Positions 23,485 through 32,364 of a stretch of DNA of 64,000 bases are shown here, piece by piece. This stretch comes from an uncultured Cytophagales bacterium (lineage in GTDB: Bacteria; Bacteroidota; Bacteroidia; Cytophagales; Cyclobacteriaceae). The position numbers and the translations under genes were made by a program. The notes under the pieces were generated by a model. That model searched no databases, was not told the origin of the DNA, and saw only the letters and a program-made list of their open reading frames with translations. Within the stretch, counting starts at the first letter, position 1; the number at the start of each line of letters is the position of its first letter. The stretch lies in assembly GCA_913057175.1 (NCBI GenBank), contig CAJXNP010000001.1, positions 310,001 to 374,000 of the forward strand, read 5' to 3'.

Positions 23485-26400
23485 TTGAAAACGCCAAAAA
23501 TACAAACTGATATAGCAAATGACCTGCTTTGGTTTAAGGACGCCATAATTTACGAGCTTCATATAAAAGCCTTTATGGATGGAAATAGTGATGGTATAGG
23601 CGACTTCATGGGGCTGCTCCAACGCCTGGACTACCTGGAGGACCTCGGTGTGACAGCAATCTGGGTACTACCCTTTTACCCCAGCCCACTTAGAGATGAT
23701 GGCTACGACATACAGGACTACTACAAGATCAACCCTTCTTATGGCACAATAAAACAATTCAGAAAATTTGTTAAAGCTGCCCATGAACGCAATATGAAGG
23801 TAATCACCGAGTTGGTCATCAACCATACTTCCGATCAGCATCCATGGTTTCAACGGGCCAGAAAATCCCCAAAAGGTTCAGTAGAGAGAGATTACTACGT
23901 ATGGTCTGAGGACCCGAAAAAATACAAAGGAGTTCGCATCATTTTCCAGGATTACGAAACTTCCAACTGGACGTTCGATCCGGTTGCTAAGCAGTATTAC
24001 TGGCACCGGTTTTTCCATCATCAACCAGACCTGAACTATGACAACCCAAAAGTTCAGGAAGAGGTATTTAAAATCATCGATTATTGGGCAGGTATGGGAG
24101 TAGACGGGTTTCGCCTGGATGCCGTACCTTATATTTTTGAAAGGGAAGATACCAACTGCGAAAACTTGCCGGAGACGCATGATTTTCTGAAGAAGTTGAG
24201 GAAACACATTGATGAAAAGTTTCCTGACCGAATGCTATTGGCCGAAGCAAATATGTGGCCGGAGGACTCAGCCTCCTACTTCGGTAAGGGGGATGAGTGC
24301 CATATGAATTATCACTTTCCCATCATGCCAAGAATGTTTATGGCCATGAGGATGGAAAACCGCTACCCCATTACTGATATTTTCGATCAGACACCGGAAA
24401 TTCCTGACAATTGCCAATGGGCCATATTCCTGAGAAATCACGATGAGCTGACCCTGGAGATGGTGACGGATGAAGAAAGGGACTACATGTACAAGGTTTA
24501 TGCAGAAAATCCCAAAATCAAGATCAATCTTGGGCTCAGACGCCGCCTGGCTCCTTTGATGGATAACAATAGGAAGAAGATAGAACTCATTAACACAATG
24601 CTTTATTCTCTTCCCGGCACTCCGGTTATTTATTATGGTGATGAAATTGGAATGGGTGATAATTTTTATCTGGGTGACCGTAATGGCGTCCGAACACCTA
24701 TGCAATGGTCTCCTGACAGGAATGGCGGCTTTTCAACAGCGAACCCTCAGGAGCTATACCTACCCATGATCCTGGATCCTGAGCACCACTATGAATTTGT
24801 GAATGTAGAAACCCAACAGGGTAATGCATCCTCATTACTATGGTGGACGAAGCGGGTGATCAACATGCGGAAAAAATTCAAGGCCTTCGGACGAGGAAAA
24901 ATGGAATTTATTCATTCGGAAAACTCAAAGGTCCTGGCATTCACAAGAACCTATAAGGAAGAGATCATTCTGGTTGTGGTCAATTTATCCAGGTTTGCAG
25001 AGGCCGCTGACCTTGAACTGAATAAATATGCCGGATATATTCCGATTGATGTTTTCAGCAAAAATAAATTTCCACTTGTCAAAAAAAACCAGGATTACGT
25101 CTTCACTCTCAGTCCATATGCTTACCATTGGTTTCTGTTAAAAAATACAATGGCTGGTCATGAGACGATCGATCATTCGCATCATTTCAAGGCAGAAAGC
25201 CTCAAGCAAATTTTAACTGGCGAATCCCTGTCAGTTCTTGAAAATGAAATCCTTCCTGAATTCATTCTGAGATGCTCCTGGTATAAAAGCAAAGAAAAAG
25301 AAATCAAGGATCTGCATGTTGTAGAGAAAATTCCCGTCAGGTTCATCGAAGATGTGACTTATCTGCTCATTTTGAAAGTAAATTTTGAAAGTGGGTTGCC
25401 AGACCTTTACCAAATGGGATTGGCATTTACCAGTAAGCAAGATAGCAGGATTATTGACCAATTTCCGGAAACAATTATCACGGATGCGGAAATTGAAGGT
25501 ACTGATGGGTATTTGTACGATGGCTTATTCAATCCGGCCATGCAGGAAGGTCTGTTTCACTCACTTGTTGAGAAGAAAAAGATCAAAACCTTAAATGGAA
25601 AGCTAAAATTCATTGGAGAGAAAAAAGCAATTCTGAGACATATTGAAGATGGTGGAAAGATCAAATCAAGAATTAATACAACGAAGCGCTCCAATACCTC
25701 TCTTATTTATGACAATACATTTTACCTTAAATTGTTTCGAAAGCTGGAATATGCTATCAACCCCGATTTGGAAATTGTCAGCTTTTTTAGAGAAAGGAAA
25801 GGTTTTGGAAATATCCCGGAACTGATTGGATCCATCCAGTTGGAAAATGAAAAACAGGGTTCAATGACTGTGGGAATGCTCCAGGAGGCAGTCGAATATC
25901 AAAGCAATACCTGGACATACCTTCTGGATTTTGTCAAGAGATACTTTGGAAGGATACAGCTAAAGGATTCGGGTATTTCTGATGCAAAGTTAAAAGGTTC
26001 ACTGACTCACCCCATTGCCTACGAAGATCTCGATGACAAAGACATGAAGGAGTTTTTGGGTGTTTTCTTTCCTGAAAACATTAAATGGCTGGGAGAATAT
26101 ACCGCAGAAATGCACCTCACACTCGCCAGCGATGATCAAAACCCTGATTTTGCACCAGAGGAGTTTTCACTTCATTATCAGCGGTCATTATTTTCTTCTT
26201 ACCAGTCACTTGTCAGGCGAACTTTCCACAAGCTATCCAAAAAACTAAACGACACTCCAAAAATTGTTCAAAAGGAAGGTAAGAGTTTGCTGCCTATGAA
26301 ACAGAAGGTCTTGAACATCCTGAAGAAAATTTACGAAAGTAAAATGGATATTTTCAAGATCAGGATCCATGGTGATTATCATTTGAAACAGGTTCTTTTT

Positions 26401-26817
26401 ACGGGACAGGATTTTATTTTCATCGATTTCGAAGGTGATACGGGAAAAACCTATAGTGAACGCAGATTAAAGAGATCACCTATGAGAGATGTTGCCAGCA
26501 TGGTCCGTTCTTTTCACAACGTCGTTTATACCGGCATGCTGGACAATGAAGAAATTCGAGAGGAAGAGATCGATCTGTTCAAGCCATGGGCAGAAAAGTG
26601 GTATCACTACATGAGTCAGTTTTTCATGAAGGCCTACCTGGAAAATATCAATGAGCATCACCTTACCCCAAAAGAAAGGGATGAATTTGAAAAATTACTC
26701 AACGTATTTATGGTTGAAAGGGCATTAATCGAACTGGAAAGCGAATTGGACAAACCATCCATGCTCACCCTTATCCCGATACTTGGCATTAAGGAAATCG
26801 TCAATCAAATGGAATAA
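23485..26817 (+). CDS. treS: Trehalose synthase-maltokinase fusion (TreS-Mak)
   Basis: An 1110-aa two-domain enzyme. Residues about 10-560 are a GH13 TreS, interconverting maltose and trehalose, with catalytic Asp212 (GFRLDAVPY), Glu254 (LLAEANMW) and Asp320 (LRNHDELTLE). Residues about 600-1110 are a maltokinase (Pep2), which makes maltose-1-phosphate, with the kinase-like catalytic loop HGDYHLKQ (His962-Asp964) and the metal motif IDFEGD. The reading frame opens with TTG at 23485; the nearby ATG leads to a stop. Such fusions feed the GlgE alpha-glucan pathway, but no glgE or glgB is adjacent. The gene stands alone, suggesting a stress or storage-carbon role. Confidence 0.93.
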   Translation: MKTPKIQTDIANDLLWFKDAIIYELHIKAFMDGNSDGIGDFMGLLQRLDYLEDLGVTAIWVLPFYPSPLRDDGYDIQDYYKINPSYGTIKQFRKFVKAAHERNMKVITELVINHTSDQHPWFQRARKSPKGSVERDYYVWSEDPKKYKGVRIIFQDYETSNWTFDPVAKQYYWHRFFHHQPDLNYDNPKVQEEVFKIIDYWAGMGVDGFRLDAVPYIFEREDTNCENLPETHDFLKKLRKHIDEKFPDRMLLAEANMWPEDSASYFGKGDECHMNYHFPIMPRMFMAMRMENRYPITDIFDQTPEIPDNCQWAIFLRNHDELTLEMVTDEERDYMYKVYAENPKIKINLGLRRRLAPLMDNNRKKIELINTMLYSLPGTPVIYYGDEIGMGDNFYLGDRNGVRTPMQWSPDRNGGFSTANPQELYLPMILDPEHHYEFVNVETQQGNASSLLWWTKRVINMRKKFKAFGRGKMEFIHSENSKVLAFTRTYKEEIILVVVNLSRFAEAADLELNKYAGYIPIDVFSKNKFPLVKKNQDYVFTLSPYAYHWFLLKNTMAGHETIDHSHHFKAESLKQILTGESLSVLENEILPEFILRCSWYKSKEKEIKDLHVVEKIPVRFIEDVTYLLILKVNFESGLPDLYQMGLAFTSKQDSRIIDQFPETIITDAEIEGTDGYLYDGLFNPAMQEGLFHSLVEKKKIKTLNGKLKFIGEKKAILRHIEDGGKIKSRINTTKRSNTSLIYDNTFYLKLFRKLEYAINPDLEIVSFFRERKGFGNIPELIGSIQLENEKQGSMTVGMLQEAVEYQSNTWTYLLDFVKRYFGRIQLKDSGISDAKLKGSLTHPIAYEDLDDKDMKEFLGVFFPENIKWLGEYTAEMHLTLASDDQNPDFAPEEFSLHYQRSLFSSYQSLVRRTFHKLSKKLNDTPKIVQKEGKSLLPMKQKVLNILKKIYESKMDIFKIRIHGDYHLKQVLFTGQDFIFIDFEGDTGKTYSERRLKRSPMRDVASMVRSFHNVVYTGMLDNEEIREEEIDLFKPWAEKWYHYMSQFFMKAYLENINEHHLTPKERDEFEKLLNVFMVERALIELESELDKPSMLTLIPILGIKEIVNQME

Positions 26818-26837
26818 AACCGGACCATCTTTAGTTT

Positions 26838-26858
26838 TTTCTTTTAACACAAAAGAAA
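26838..26858. terminator. Weak A/T hairpin between convergent genes
   Basis: TTTCTTTT and AAAAGAAA flank five bases in the short space between treS and the minus-strand gene at 26879. It may end both transcripts, but the stem is almost entirely A-T. Confidence 0.35.
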
Positions 26859-26878
26859 GAAAGTATGAAATTGACATA

Positions 26879-27184
26879 TCAGGAATCCTTGAGAAAATCC
26901 CAAAAAGGCTTCCCTTCTACTACCCTGTAATCTTTTGCATTCTCCGTTGTTAAATCAGTGAAATATTGATCATAAACCGTTTCCCTTTCGTGTTTTAAAG
27001 GTGTCGGACAATAACAGGTTTCGTACCACTCGATTGTACCTTGTTCGGATATTTTGGCCCGCTTCATGGAAGCAACTATTTCCTGTCCATCCGGTTTTTG
27101 ACTAGAAATGGTTCCATCTGTTAGTTTTCCGTAAAACTCCGAAGCCTTGCCTTCCAGGAATCTGGCTTTTACTTTGTAAATCAT
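26879..27184 (-). CDS. Conserved small hypothetical protein
   Basis: A 101-aa soluble protein I cannot assign to a named family. It has an N-terminal beta strand (MIYKVKARFLEGKASEFYGK), then a polar central part (PDGQEIVASMKRAKISEQGT) and a motif with two cysteines (YETCYCPTPLKHERE), ending GKPFWDFL. The alternating strand-helix look resembles small ferredoxin-like folds of stress proteins. It is monocistronic, convergent with treS and divergent from the LuxR/TPR gene. No function can be inferred. Confidence 0.65.
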   Translation of the reverse strand: MIYKVKARFLEGKASEFYGKLTDGTISSQKPDGQEIVASMKRAKISEQGTIEWYETCYCPTPLKHERETVYDQYFTDLTTENAKDYRVVEGKPFWDFLKDS

Positions 27185-27309
27185 AACTCGCTGGTTATTG
27201 TTTCAGGTAAAAATGCAAACGATGCGATGACCAGAACCGTTGTCTGCCTCCAAATTATCTCATTTTTATAGGCGTCATTTATTTAATAAATTTGGTTAAC
27301 CTGCTGTAT

Positions 27310-27370
27310 TCATCGTAAAAAACATGAATAATGACGATGACTTATTGAAAACTTCTGTTATTCAATAAGT
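27310..27370. promoter_or_regulatory. Two adjacent inverted repeats upstream of the TPR-LuxR gene
   Basis: ACTTATTGAA (27340-27349) and TTCAATAAGT (27361-27370) are perfect 10-bp arms around 11 bases. Just before it, TCATCGT (27310-27316) pairs with ACGATGA (27334-27340). The set ends 51 bases before the ATG at 27422 and is a good operator candidate. Confidence 0.55.
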
Positions 27371-27421
27371 TATGTACAGTTTAAATCGAAATGTAACAAG
27401 AGATGCTAAGAGGAATCAAAT

Positions 27422-29059
27422 ATGGCTACTGCTGAATTAGTCGATCTTGGAAAAACCGCATTTAAAGAGCAAAAATGGAATGATGCTTTTACGCATTTGT
27501 CAAATGCTGATGACGCACAAGCTTTACAACCCGATGATCTCGAAATATTAGCGATATCGGCCTATCTAACGGGTAAATTCAATGTTTGCAACGATACATT
27601 AACCCGATCACACAATGCCCTAATAAAAGAAGGCAACATTCCCAAAGCCGTCCGTTGCGCTTTCTGGCTGGGATTTTTATTGGTCAATAAAGGTGAATCT
27701 GCCAGGGGTGGAGGTTGGTTTGGACACGCAAAAAAACTTCTGGACCAGTATGGGAAGGATTGTGTGGAGCAGGGGTATTTGCTTTTACCGGTTGCATTAC
27801 GATGCCTGGGTGAAGGAGATGCAGAAGGTTCTTTTCGTGTTTTTAACCAGGCGCTGGAAATAGGCAACCGCTTTTTCGAACAGGATTTGTTGGCCCTCGC
27901 CCACCTTGGTCAGGGACAAGCAATTATTCGAATGGGAGAACCGCATAAAGGTGTCATCTTTTTAGATGAAGCGATGGTCGCCGTTGATACAGGGGAGCTT
28001 TCCCCGATTGTTGTCGGTATTATTTACTGTGGTGTCATTGAAACCTGCCTGGAAATTTTTGACCTGAGCAGGGCACAGGAATGGACGGATGCGCTGAGCG
28101 ACTGGTGCTCTTCGCACCCTTACCTCGTGCCATTCCGTGGTCAATGCCTGACCCGTCGGTCGGAAATCATGCTGCTGCACGGCAAATGGACCGATGCCAT
28201 TAAAGAAATCAACCATGCCATTGATCTGTTGTCAAAGCCAACGGCAGAGCCTGCTGTAGGAGCAGCTTTCTACCAATTAGGGGAACTTTACCGTCTTCAG
28301 GGAGACTTTAAAAAAGCGGAACAGGCCTACAGTGAAGGGAATAAATACGGGAAGAATCCACAACCCGGACTTGCTTTGCTGAGGTTGGCCCAGGGTCAGG
28401 TCGAAAGAGCCAAATCCTCAATTAACAATACCTTTGCAAGCGCTAAGAAAATAAAAAACAAATCTGACATGCTATTTGCCTTCATTGAGATCATGCTTGC
28501 TGCTGAAGACGTCGGGACGGCACGCTCTTCTTTAAATGAATTGAAGAAAATCGTCAAAGACCATGAAGCTCCATTGTTAAACGCAGTGGCATTGCAGGCT
28601 GAAGGAGCAATATTACTTGCAGAGGAAGATCCAAAATCAGCTTTGGAGAAATTGAGAAATGCAAGGAAGACATGGGATGAATTGAAAGCTCCTTACGAAG
28701 CTGCCAAAACCCGGGAACTGATTGCAAAGGCAAGTCATGCAATGGGAGATAAGGATACAGCTGAATTAGAATACGAAGCAGCAAAATGGACATTTCAACA
28801 ACTAAAAGCGACACCAGATTTAACACGAATAGATAAATATTTTAATTTAAAGACCTCTCCTACTACAGGTGGTTTGACTGACCGGGAAAAACAGGTCATC
28901 CAATTAATTGCAGATGGAAAATCCAATAAAACCATTGCGGAAGAACTCTTTATAAGCGAACGAACAGTAGAAAGACATGTGAGCAACATTTTTGGAAAAC
29001 TGGATGTGTCTTCGCGGTCGGCAGCAACTGCTTATGCATATAAAAACCAGCTTCTCTAA
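27422..29059 (+). CDS. TPR-containing LuxR-family transcriptional regulator
   Basis: A 545-aa regulator. Residues about 1-460 are TPR-like helical repeats (for example GAAFYQLGELYRLQGDFKKA), and the C-terminal 65 residues are a LuxR/GerE helix-turn-helix (LTDREKQVIQLIADGKSNKT, then ERTVERHVSNIFGKLDVSSR). There is no ATPase domain as in MalT and no receiver domain, so the TPR part probably binds a protein or peptide signal. It lies 186 bases upstream of the FAD monooxygenase gene on the same strand, which makes that operon its most likely target. Two inverted repeats precede it. Confidence 0.9.
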   Translation: MATAELVDLGKTAFKEQKWNDAFTHLSNADDAQALQPDDLEILAISAYLTGKFNVCNDTLTRSHNALIKEGNIPKAVRCAFWLGFLLVNKGESARGGGWFGHAKKLLDQYGKDCVEQGYLLLPVALRCLGEGDAEGSFRVFNQALEIGNRFFEQDLLALAHLGQGQAIIRMGEPHKGVIFLDEAMVAVDTGELSPIVVGIIYCGVIETCLEIFDLSRAQEWTDALSDWCSSHPYLVPFRGQCLTRRSEIMLLHGKWTDAIKEINHAIDLLSKPTAEPAVGAAFYQLGELYRLQGDFKKAEQAYSEGNKYGKNPQPGLALLRLAQGQVERAKSSINNTFASAKKIKNKSDMLFAFIEIMLAAEDVGTARSSLNELKKIVKDHEAPLLNAVALQAEGAILLAEEDPKSALEKLRNARKTWDELKAPYEAAKTRELIAKASHAMGDKDTAELEYEAAKWTFQQLKATPDLTRIDKYFNLKTSPTTGGLTDREKQVIQLIADGKSNKTIAEELFISERTVERHVSNIFGKLDVSSRSAATAYAYKNQLL

Positions 29060-29244
29060 ATCATTTTGGAACGATTCACAATCCTTCAGGCCTGATTCAC
29101 TCCCCTAATGGGTGAAAACACCCATAACAATCAGAAGTTCAAATTGAGTATTCACTCCGATGCGCAACGCTTTCCACTTTGGTAATTTTGATTTGGCATA
29201 ATATAAGGGTCAAAAAAATTACACAAAAGAATAACAACCACGAT

Positions 29245-30351
29245 ATGAACCAGAGAATCGAAACAGTTGTTATCGGAGGAGGTCAGGCAGGGCTAGCCAC
29301 CGGATATCACTTGAAGCATCTTAGATTAGAACATGTGATCCTTGACGAAAACGAAGAAGTTGGCGCTGCCTGGAGAAACAGATGGGACTCGCTGAAATTA
29401 TTCTCCCCAACTCCTTACAACAACCTGCCCGGAATGCCCTGTCCGGGTGACGCAAAGTCATACCCGGCAAAGGATGATATTGCCAATTATCTCGTTGCTT
29501 ACGCTGACCGTTTTGAGCTACCTGTAAAAAATGGAGTAAAAGTGAAAAAGGTTTCAATGGATGGTGATAACTACCTTATTGATACAACTGAAGGCGAAAT
29601 TGTCGCTGAGAACGTAGTGGTGGCAACAGGTACCTTTCATCACCCCAGGGTTCCCAAATTCGCTGACTCGCTCGACTCCCACATCGTACAAATCCACTCA
29701 TCCGAATACCGCAGGCCGTCACAAATACAAAAAGGCTCGGCCCTCGTTGTCGGCGCAGGAAGCTCTGGTGCTGAAATTGCCCTGGAGTTATCTAAAACGC
29801 ACAAGGTATGGCTCTCCGGAAGGGATCCAGGAAAGGAACCACCTTTGCCAACTCCGGTTTTATGGTTCATTGCATCAAAAATCCTGAACGTCTCCAACCC
29901 GATTGGAAGAAAGGCTCGCAATCACATCCTATATCCTCCAAAAGGAATTCCACGAGGCCGGATCAAAAGTAAAGAACTTCTAAAAGCCGGTATTGACTGG
30001 GTAGGAAGAACCAGCGGAACAAAAGATGGCCTCCCTGAGCTGGAGAATGGGCGTCTGCTCGAAGCGAGCAATGTCATCTGGTGTACAGGTTATGTCACAG
30101 ATTTCAGTTGGATCGATCTCCCTGTCTTTGATGATTATGGATACCCAAACCATCGCCGAGGGGTGGTCGAATCCCAGCCGGGATTGTATTTCATGGGACT
30201 GCTCTTTCAACATACCGTCACTTCAAGTCTGATCGGTGGCGTAGGTAAGGACGCTAAATACGTCGCGAAACATATCAGGAATCGTCAATCTGGCAGACAT
30301 CAATCCAACAAAATTCTATCCACGGAATCACTGTCTCAGACCGTGAATTAA
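29245..30351 (+). CDS. Flavin-containing monooxygenase-like FAD/NAD(P) oxidoreductase
   Basis: A 368-aa class B flavoprotein-monooxygenase-like enzyme from the ATG at 29245 (MNQRIETVVIGGGQAGLATG); an in-frame ATG 22 codons upstream adds an unlikely polar leader. The FAD motif is IGGGQAGLATG and the NADPH motif is VVGAGSSGAEIA at about residue 165. The ATG motif VVATGTFHHPRVPKF and the CTGY motif IWCTGYVTDFSW complete the YUCCA/CzcO-like group. It could hydroxylate an amine, ketone or indole-type substrate. It heads a run with an amidohydrolase and a hydrolase-like protein, spaced 30 bases apart, which points to degradation of an exogenous compound. Confidence 0.85.
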   Translation: MNQRIETVVIGGGQAGLATGYHLKHLRLEHVILDENEEVGAAWRNRWDSLKLFSPTPYNNLPGMPCPGDAKSYPAKDDIANYLVAYADRFELPVKNGVKVKKVSMDGDNYLIDTTEGEIVAENVVVATGTFHHPRVPKFADSLDSHIVQIHSSEYRRPSQIQKGSALVVGAGSSGAEIALELSKTHKVWLSGRDPGKEPPLPTPVLWFIASKILNVSNPIGRKARNHILYPPKGIPRGRIKSKELLKAGIDWVGRTSGTKDGLPELENGRLLEASNVIWCTGYVTDFSWIDLPVFDDYGYPNHRRGVVESQPGLYFMGLLFQHTVTSSLIGGVGKDAKYVAKHIRNRQSGRHQSNKILSTESLSQTVN

Positions 30352-30381
30352 AAAATAATATTAATCCAAAAGTATAATAAG

Positions 30382-31326
30382 ATGAAAAGAAAATTGATTT
30401 TAACACTAAGGAAAGCAGTAATTACCATGTGTTCTATGATTAGTGTTTATTCATTTGCGTCAACTGCTCTACTCGCTCAGGAAACGCATCCGATCATTGA
30501 CATGCACCTGCATGCTGATCTCCCACCTCATGAAGTTACGCCGGGTGACCCAGGTCCGTGTCGCCCGGAACCGTGTGTAGGAAAAGGTTCTGCAACAGCT
30601 AATCACGCCGAAACGCTGGAAAAAACATTGGAGATCATGGATCGCCATAACATCGTAAAAGCCTTTCTCAGCGGTCTCGATCCTGAAATCGTTCGGCAAT
30701 GGGTGGATGCGGCTCCTGATCGATTTATTGCTGCGCCGTTTATTTTTAAACCAGGTCATCCCGATGCAGAGAAACTCAGGGAAGCATTCTCAAAGAATCA
30801 GTATACCGGTATGGGAGAAATCGCCACACAACTCAATGGCATCGCGCCGAATGACCCAAAACTTGAGCCATATTTTGCCCTGGCGGAAGAGCTCGATCTT
30901 CCGACACTCATTCATACCGAGGGCATCGGACCGTATCTTCCGGGTTTTCGTTCTTCAGCTGGTAGTCCGCTTCTATTGGAAGATGTGCTTGTAAAACACC
31001 CTAACCTCAGAATATTTGTGGAGAATACCGGCTATCCTTATAAGGACGAAATGATTGCTGTCATGTCGCAGTATCCACAGCTGTATGGCGATCTTTCTAC
31101 TATCACATGGGTGATCCCAAGGACAGCGTTCCATGACTACCTCAAGGCGCTCATCACTGCCGGTTTGGGAAAACGACTGATGTTTGGATCAGATCAGATG
31201 CGCTGGCCGGGAATGATCGAAGAAGGCATTGAAGCCATCGAAGAAGCCCATTTTTTGACAGAAGAACAAAAAAGGGACATCCTCTACAACAATGCCGTAA
31301 GGTTCCTGCAACTGGAAACACAATAA
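30382..31326 (+). CDS. Secreted amidohydrolase (Amidohydro_2 family)
   Basis: A 314-aa metal-dependent hydrolase with an N-terminal signal or anchor region (about 1-33, ending TALLAQ). The HxH metal motif follows (IDMHLHADL). The TIM barrel carries the family stretch LPTLIHTEGIGPYLP, a metal-ligand His, and closes with LMFGSDQMRWPGM, whose Asp is the last ligand. The motif PCRPEPCVGKG near residue 55 is rich in cysteines. Members decarboxylate or open lactone rings. A signal peptide is unusual but common in Bacteroidota. It lies 30 bases after the monooxygenase gene and 30 before the next gene. Confidence 0.85.
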   Translation: MKRKLILTLRKAVITMCSMISVYSFASTALLAQETHPIIDMHLHADLPPHEVTPGDPGPCRPEPCVGKGSATANHAETLEKTLEIMDRHNIVKAFLSGLDPEIVRQWVDAAPDRFIAAPFIFKPGHPDAEKLREAFSKNQYTGMGEIATQLNGIAPNDPKLEPYFALAEELDLPTLIHTEGIGPYLPGFRSSAGSPLLLEDVLVKHPNLRIFVENTGYPYKDEMIAVMSQYPQLYGDLSTITWVIPRTAFHDYLKALITAGLGKRLMFGSDQMRWPGMIEEGIEAIEEAHFLTEEQKRDILYNNAVRFLQLETQ

Positions 31327-31356
31327 AATTTCCACATGGTTTAAATTTTATTTTAA

Positions 31357-32253
31357 ATGATCAAAACAAGTCCCACACAACATAAGAAAACAAGTCATTC
31401 ACGGAAGAATGAAAACCGCATGCGATTATTGAAGGGTCTACCTGTAACAGATAAAATAAAGGAATTAGCTGGAATATCTACAGCAATTCTGGAGGGTGGC
31501 AATGGCCCACCAATTATCCTTTTGCATGGCCCGGGAGAGAACGCATTTTGGTGGATGCGGATTATCCCGGAACTGGTAGCAACTCACCGTGTGATCGTTC
31601 CCGATCTTCCCGGTCATGCTGCTTCGAAAGTCATTAACAATTCTCTTGAACCTGAGCAAATATTTTCGTGGCTGAGCGAAATGATCGGGCACACCTGTAC
31701 AGAGCCTCCGGTAGTGGTCGGACATGTACTCGGTGGGTCGATTGCTGCCCGTTTTGCCATCGCTCAGAAAGAAAAACTTCGTCAATTGGTGTTGGTAGAC
31801 TCATTAGGTTTAGGGAAGTTCAGGCCTTCGCTTAGGTTCGCATTCGGAGTGATCCGATTTATGTTTCAACCAACAGAAAAGAATTACCATCGTTTTTTGC
31901 CACATTGTCTGTACGATATCGAAAACCTGGTGAATCAGATGGGCGCGAAATGGGATGCATTTATTGCCTATAATCTTGAATGTGCGAATGATCCTGATCA
32001 CAAAGCTGCTACACAAACCCTCATGAAGAAAATGGGTGTTCCCAGGATCCCATCCAACGACCTGGCCGGGATCAGTGTGCCTACATCACTTATTTGGGGA
32101 AGGCATGACCGGGTAAATAAAATGAAGATTGCTGAAGAGGTAAGTGAACACCATGGCTGGCCACTCTATATCATCGAAAATGCCCGTGATGACCCAAAGC
32201 TGGAACAACCGAAAGAATTCGTAAACGCACTTAATAAAGTGTTATGGATGTAA
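31357..32253 (+). CDS. Alpha/beta-hydrolase-fold protein lacking catalytic Ser and His
   Basis: A 298-aa protein with the full alpha/beta-hydrolase fold (IILLHGPGENAFWWMRIIPE, VIVPDLPGHA, LVLVDSLGLG, LIWGRHDRVN). The nucleophile elbow, normally G-x-S-x-G, reads GHVLGG, so Val124 replaces the serine. The catalytic histidine position, normally in a stretch like GHxPxLEQP, reads ARDDPKLEQP, so Asp278 or Asp279 stands there. The Asp in GRHD remains. Ordinary esterase or lyase chemistry should be lost. The frame is intact and the operon context preserved, so a binding or regulatory role is more likely than decay. An internal ATG at 31420 (MRLLKGLP) could be the true start. Confidence 0.85.
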   Translation: MIKTSPTQHKKTSHSRKNENRMRLLKGLPVTDKIKELAGISTAILEGGNGPPIILLHGPGENAFWWMRIIPELVATHRVIVPDLPGHAASKVINNSLEPEQIFSWLSEMIGHTCTEPPVVVGHVLGGSIAARFAIAQKEKLRQLVLVDSLGLGKFRPSLRFAFGVIRFMFQPTEKNYHRFLPHCLYDIENLVNQMGAKWDAFIAYNLECANDPDHKAATQTLMKKMGVPRIPSNDLAGISVPTSLIWGRHDRVNKMKIAEEVSEHHGWPLYIIENARDDPKLEQPKEFVNALNKVLWM

Positions 32254-32364
32254 AAAACTGTAGGTACGTTTCGCATACCACTGACAGAATGGGTGTTGAA
32301 ATAAGTCTTTGCATTTTTAGCAGTTAACTCTGTGTTCTTAAAATTAATAACGTAGTATCGGGAA

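Noticed and set aside
30382-32253. Amidohydrolase and hydrolase as part of a rhamnono-lactonase pathway with rhmD
   Set aside because: They are on the other strand in a separate run led by a monooxygenase; the amidohydrolase lacks a specific link to rhamnonate.
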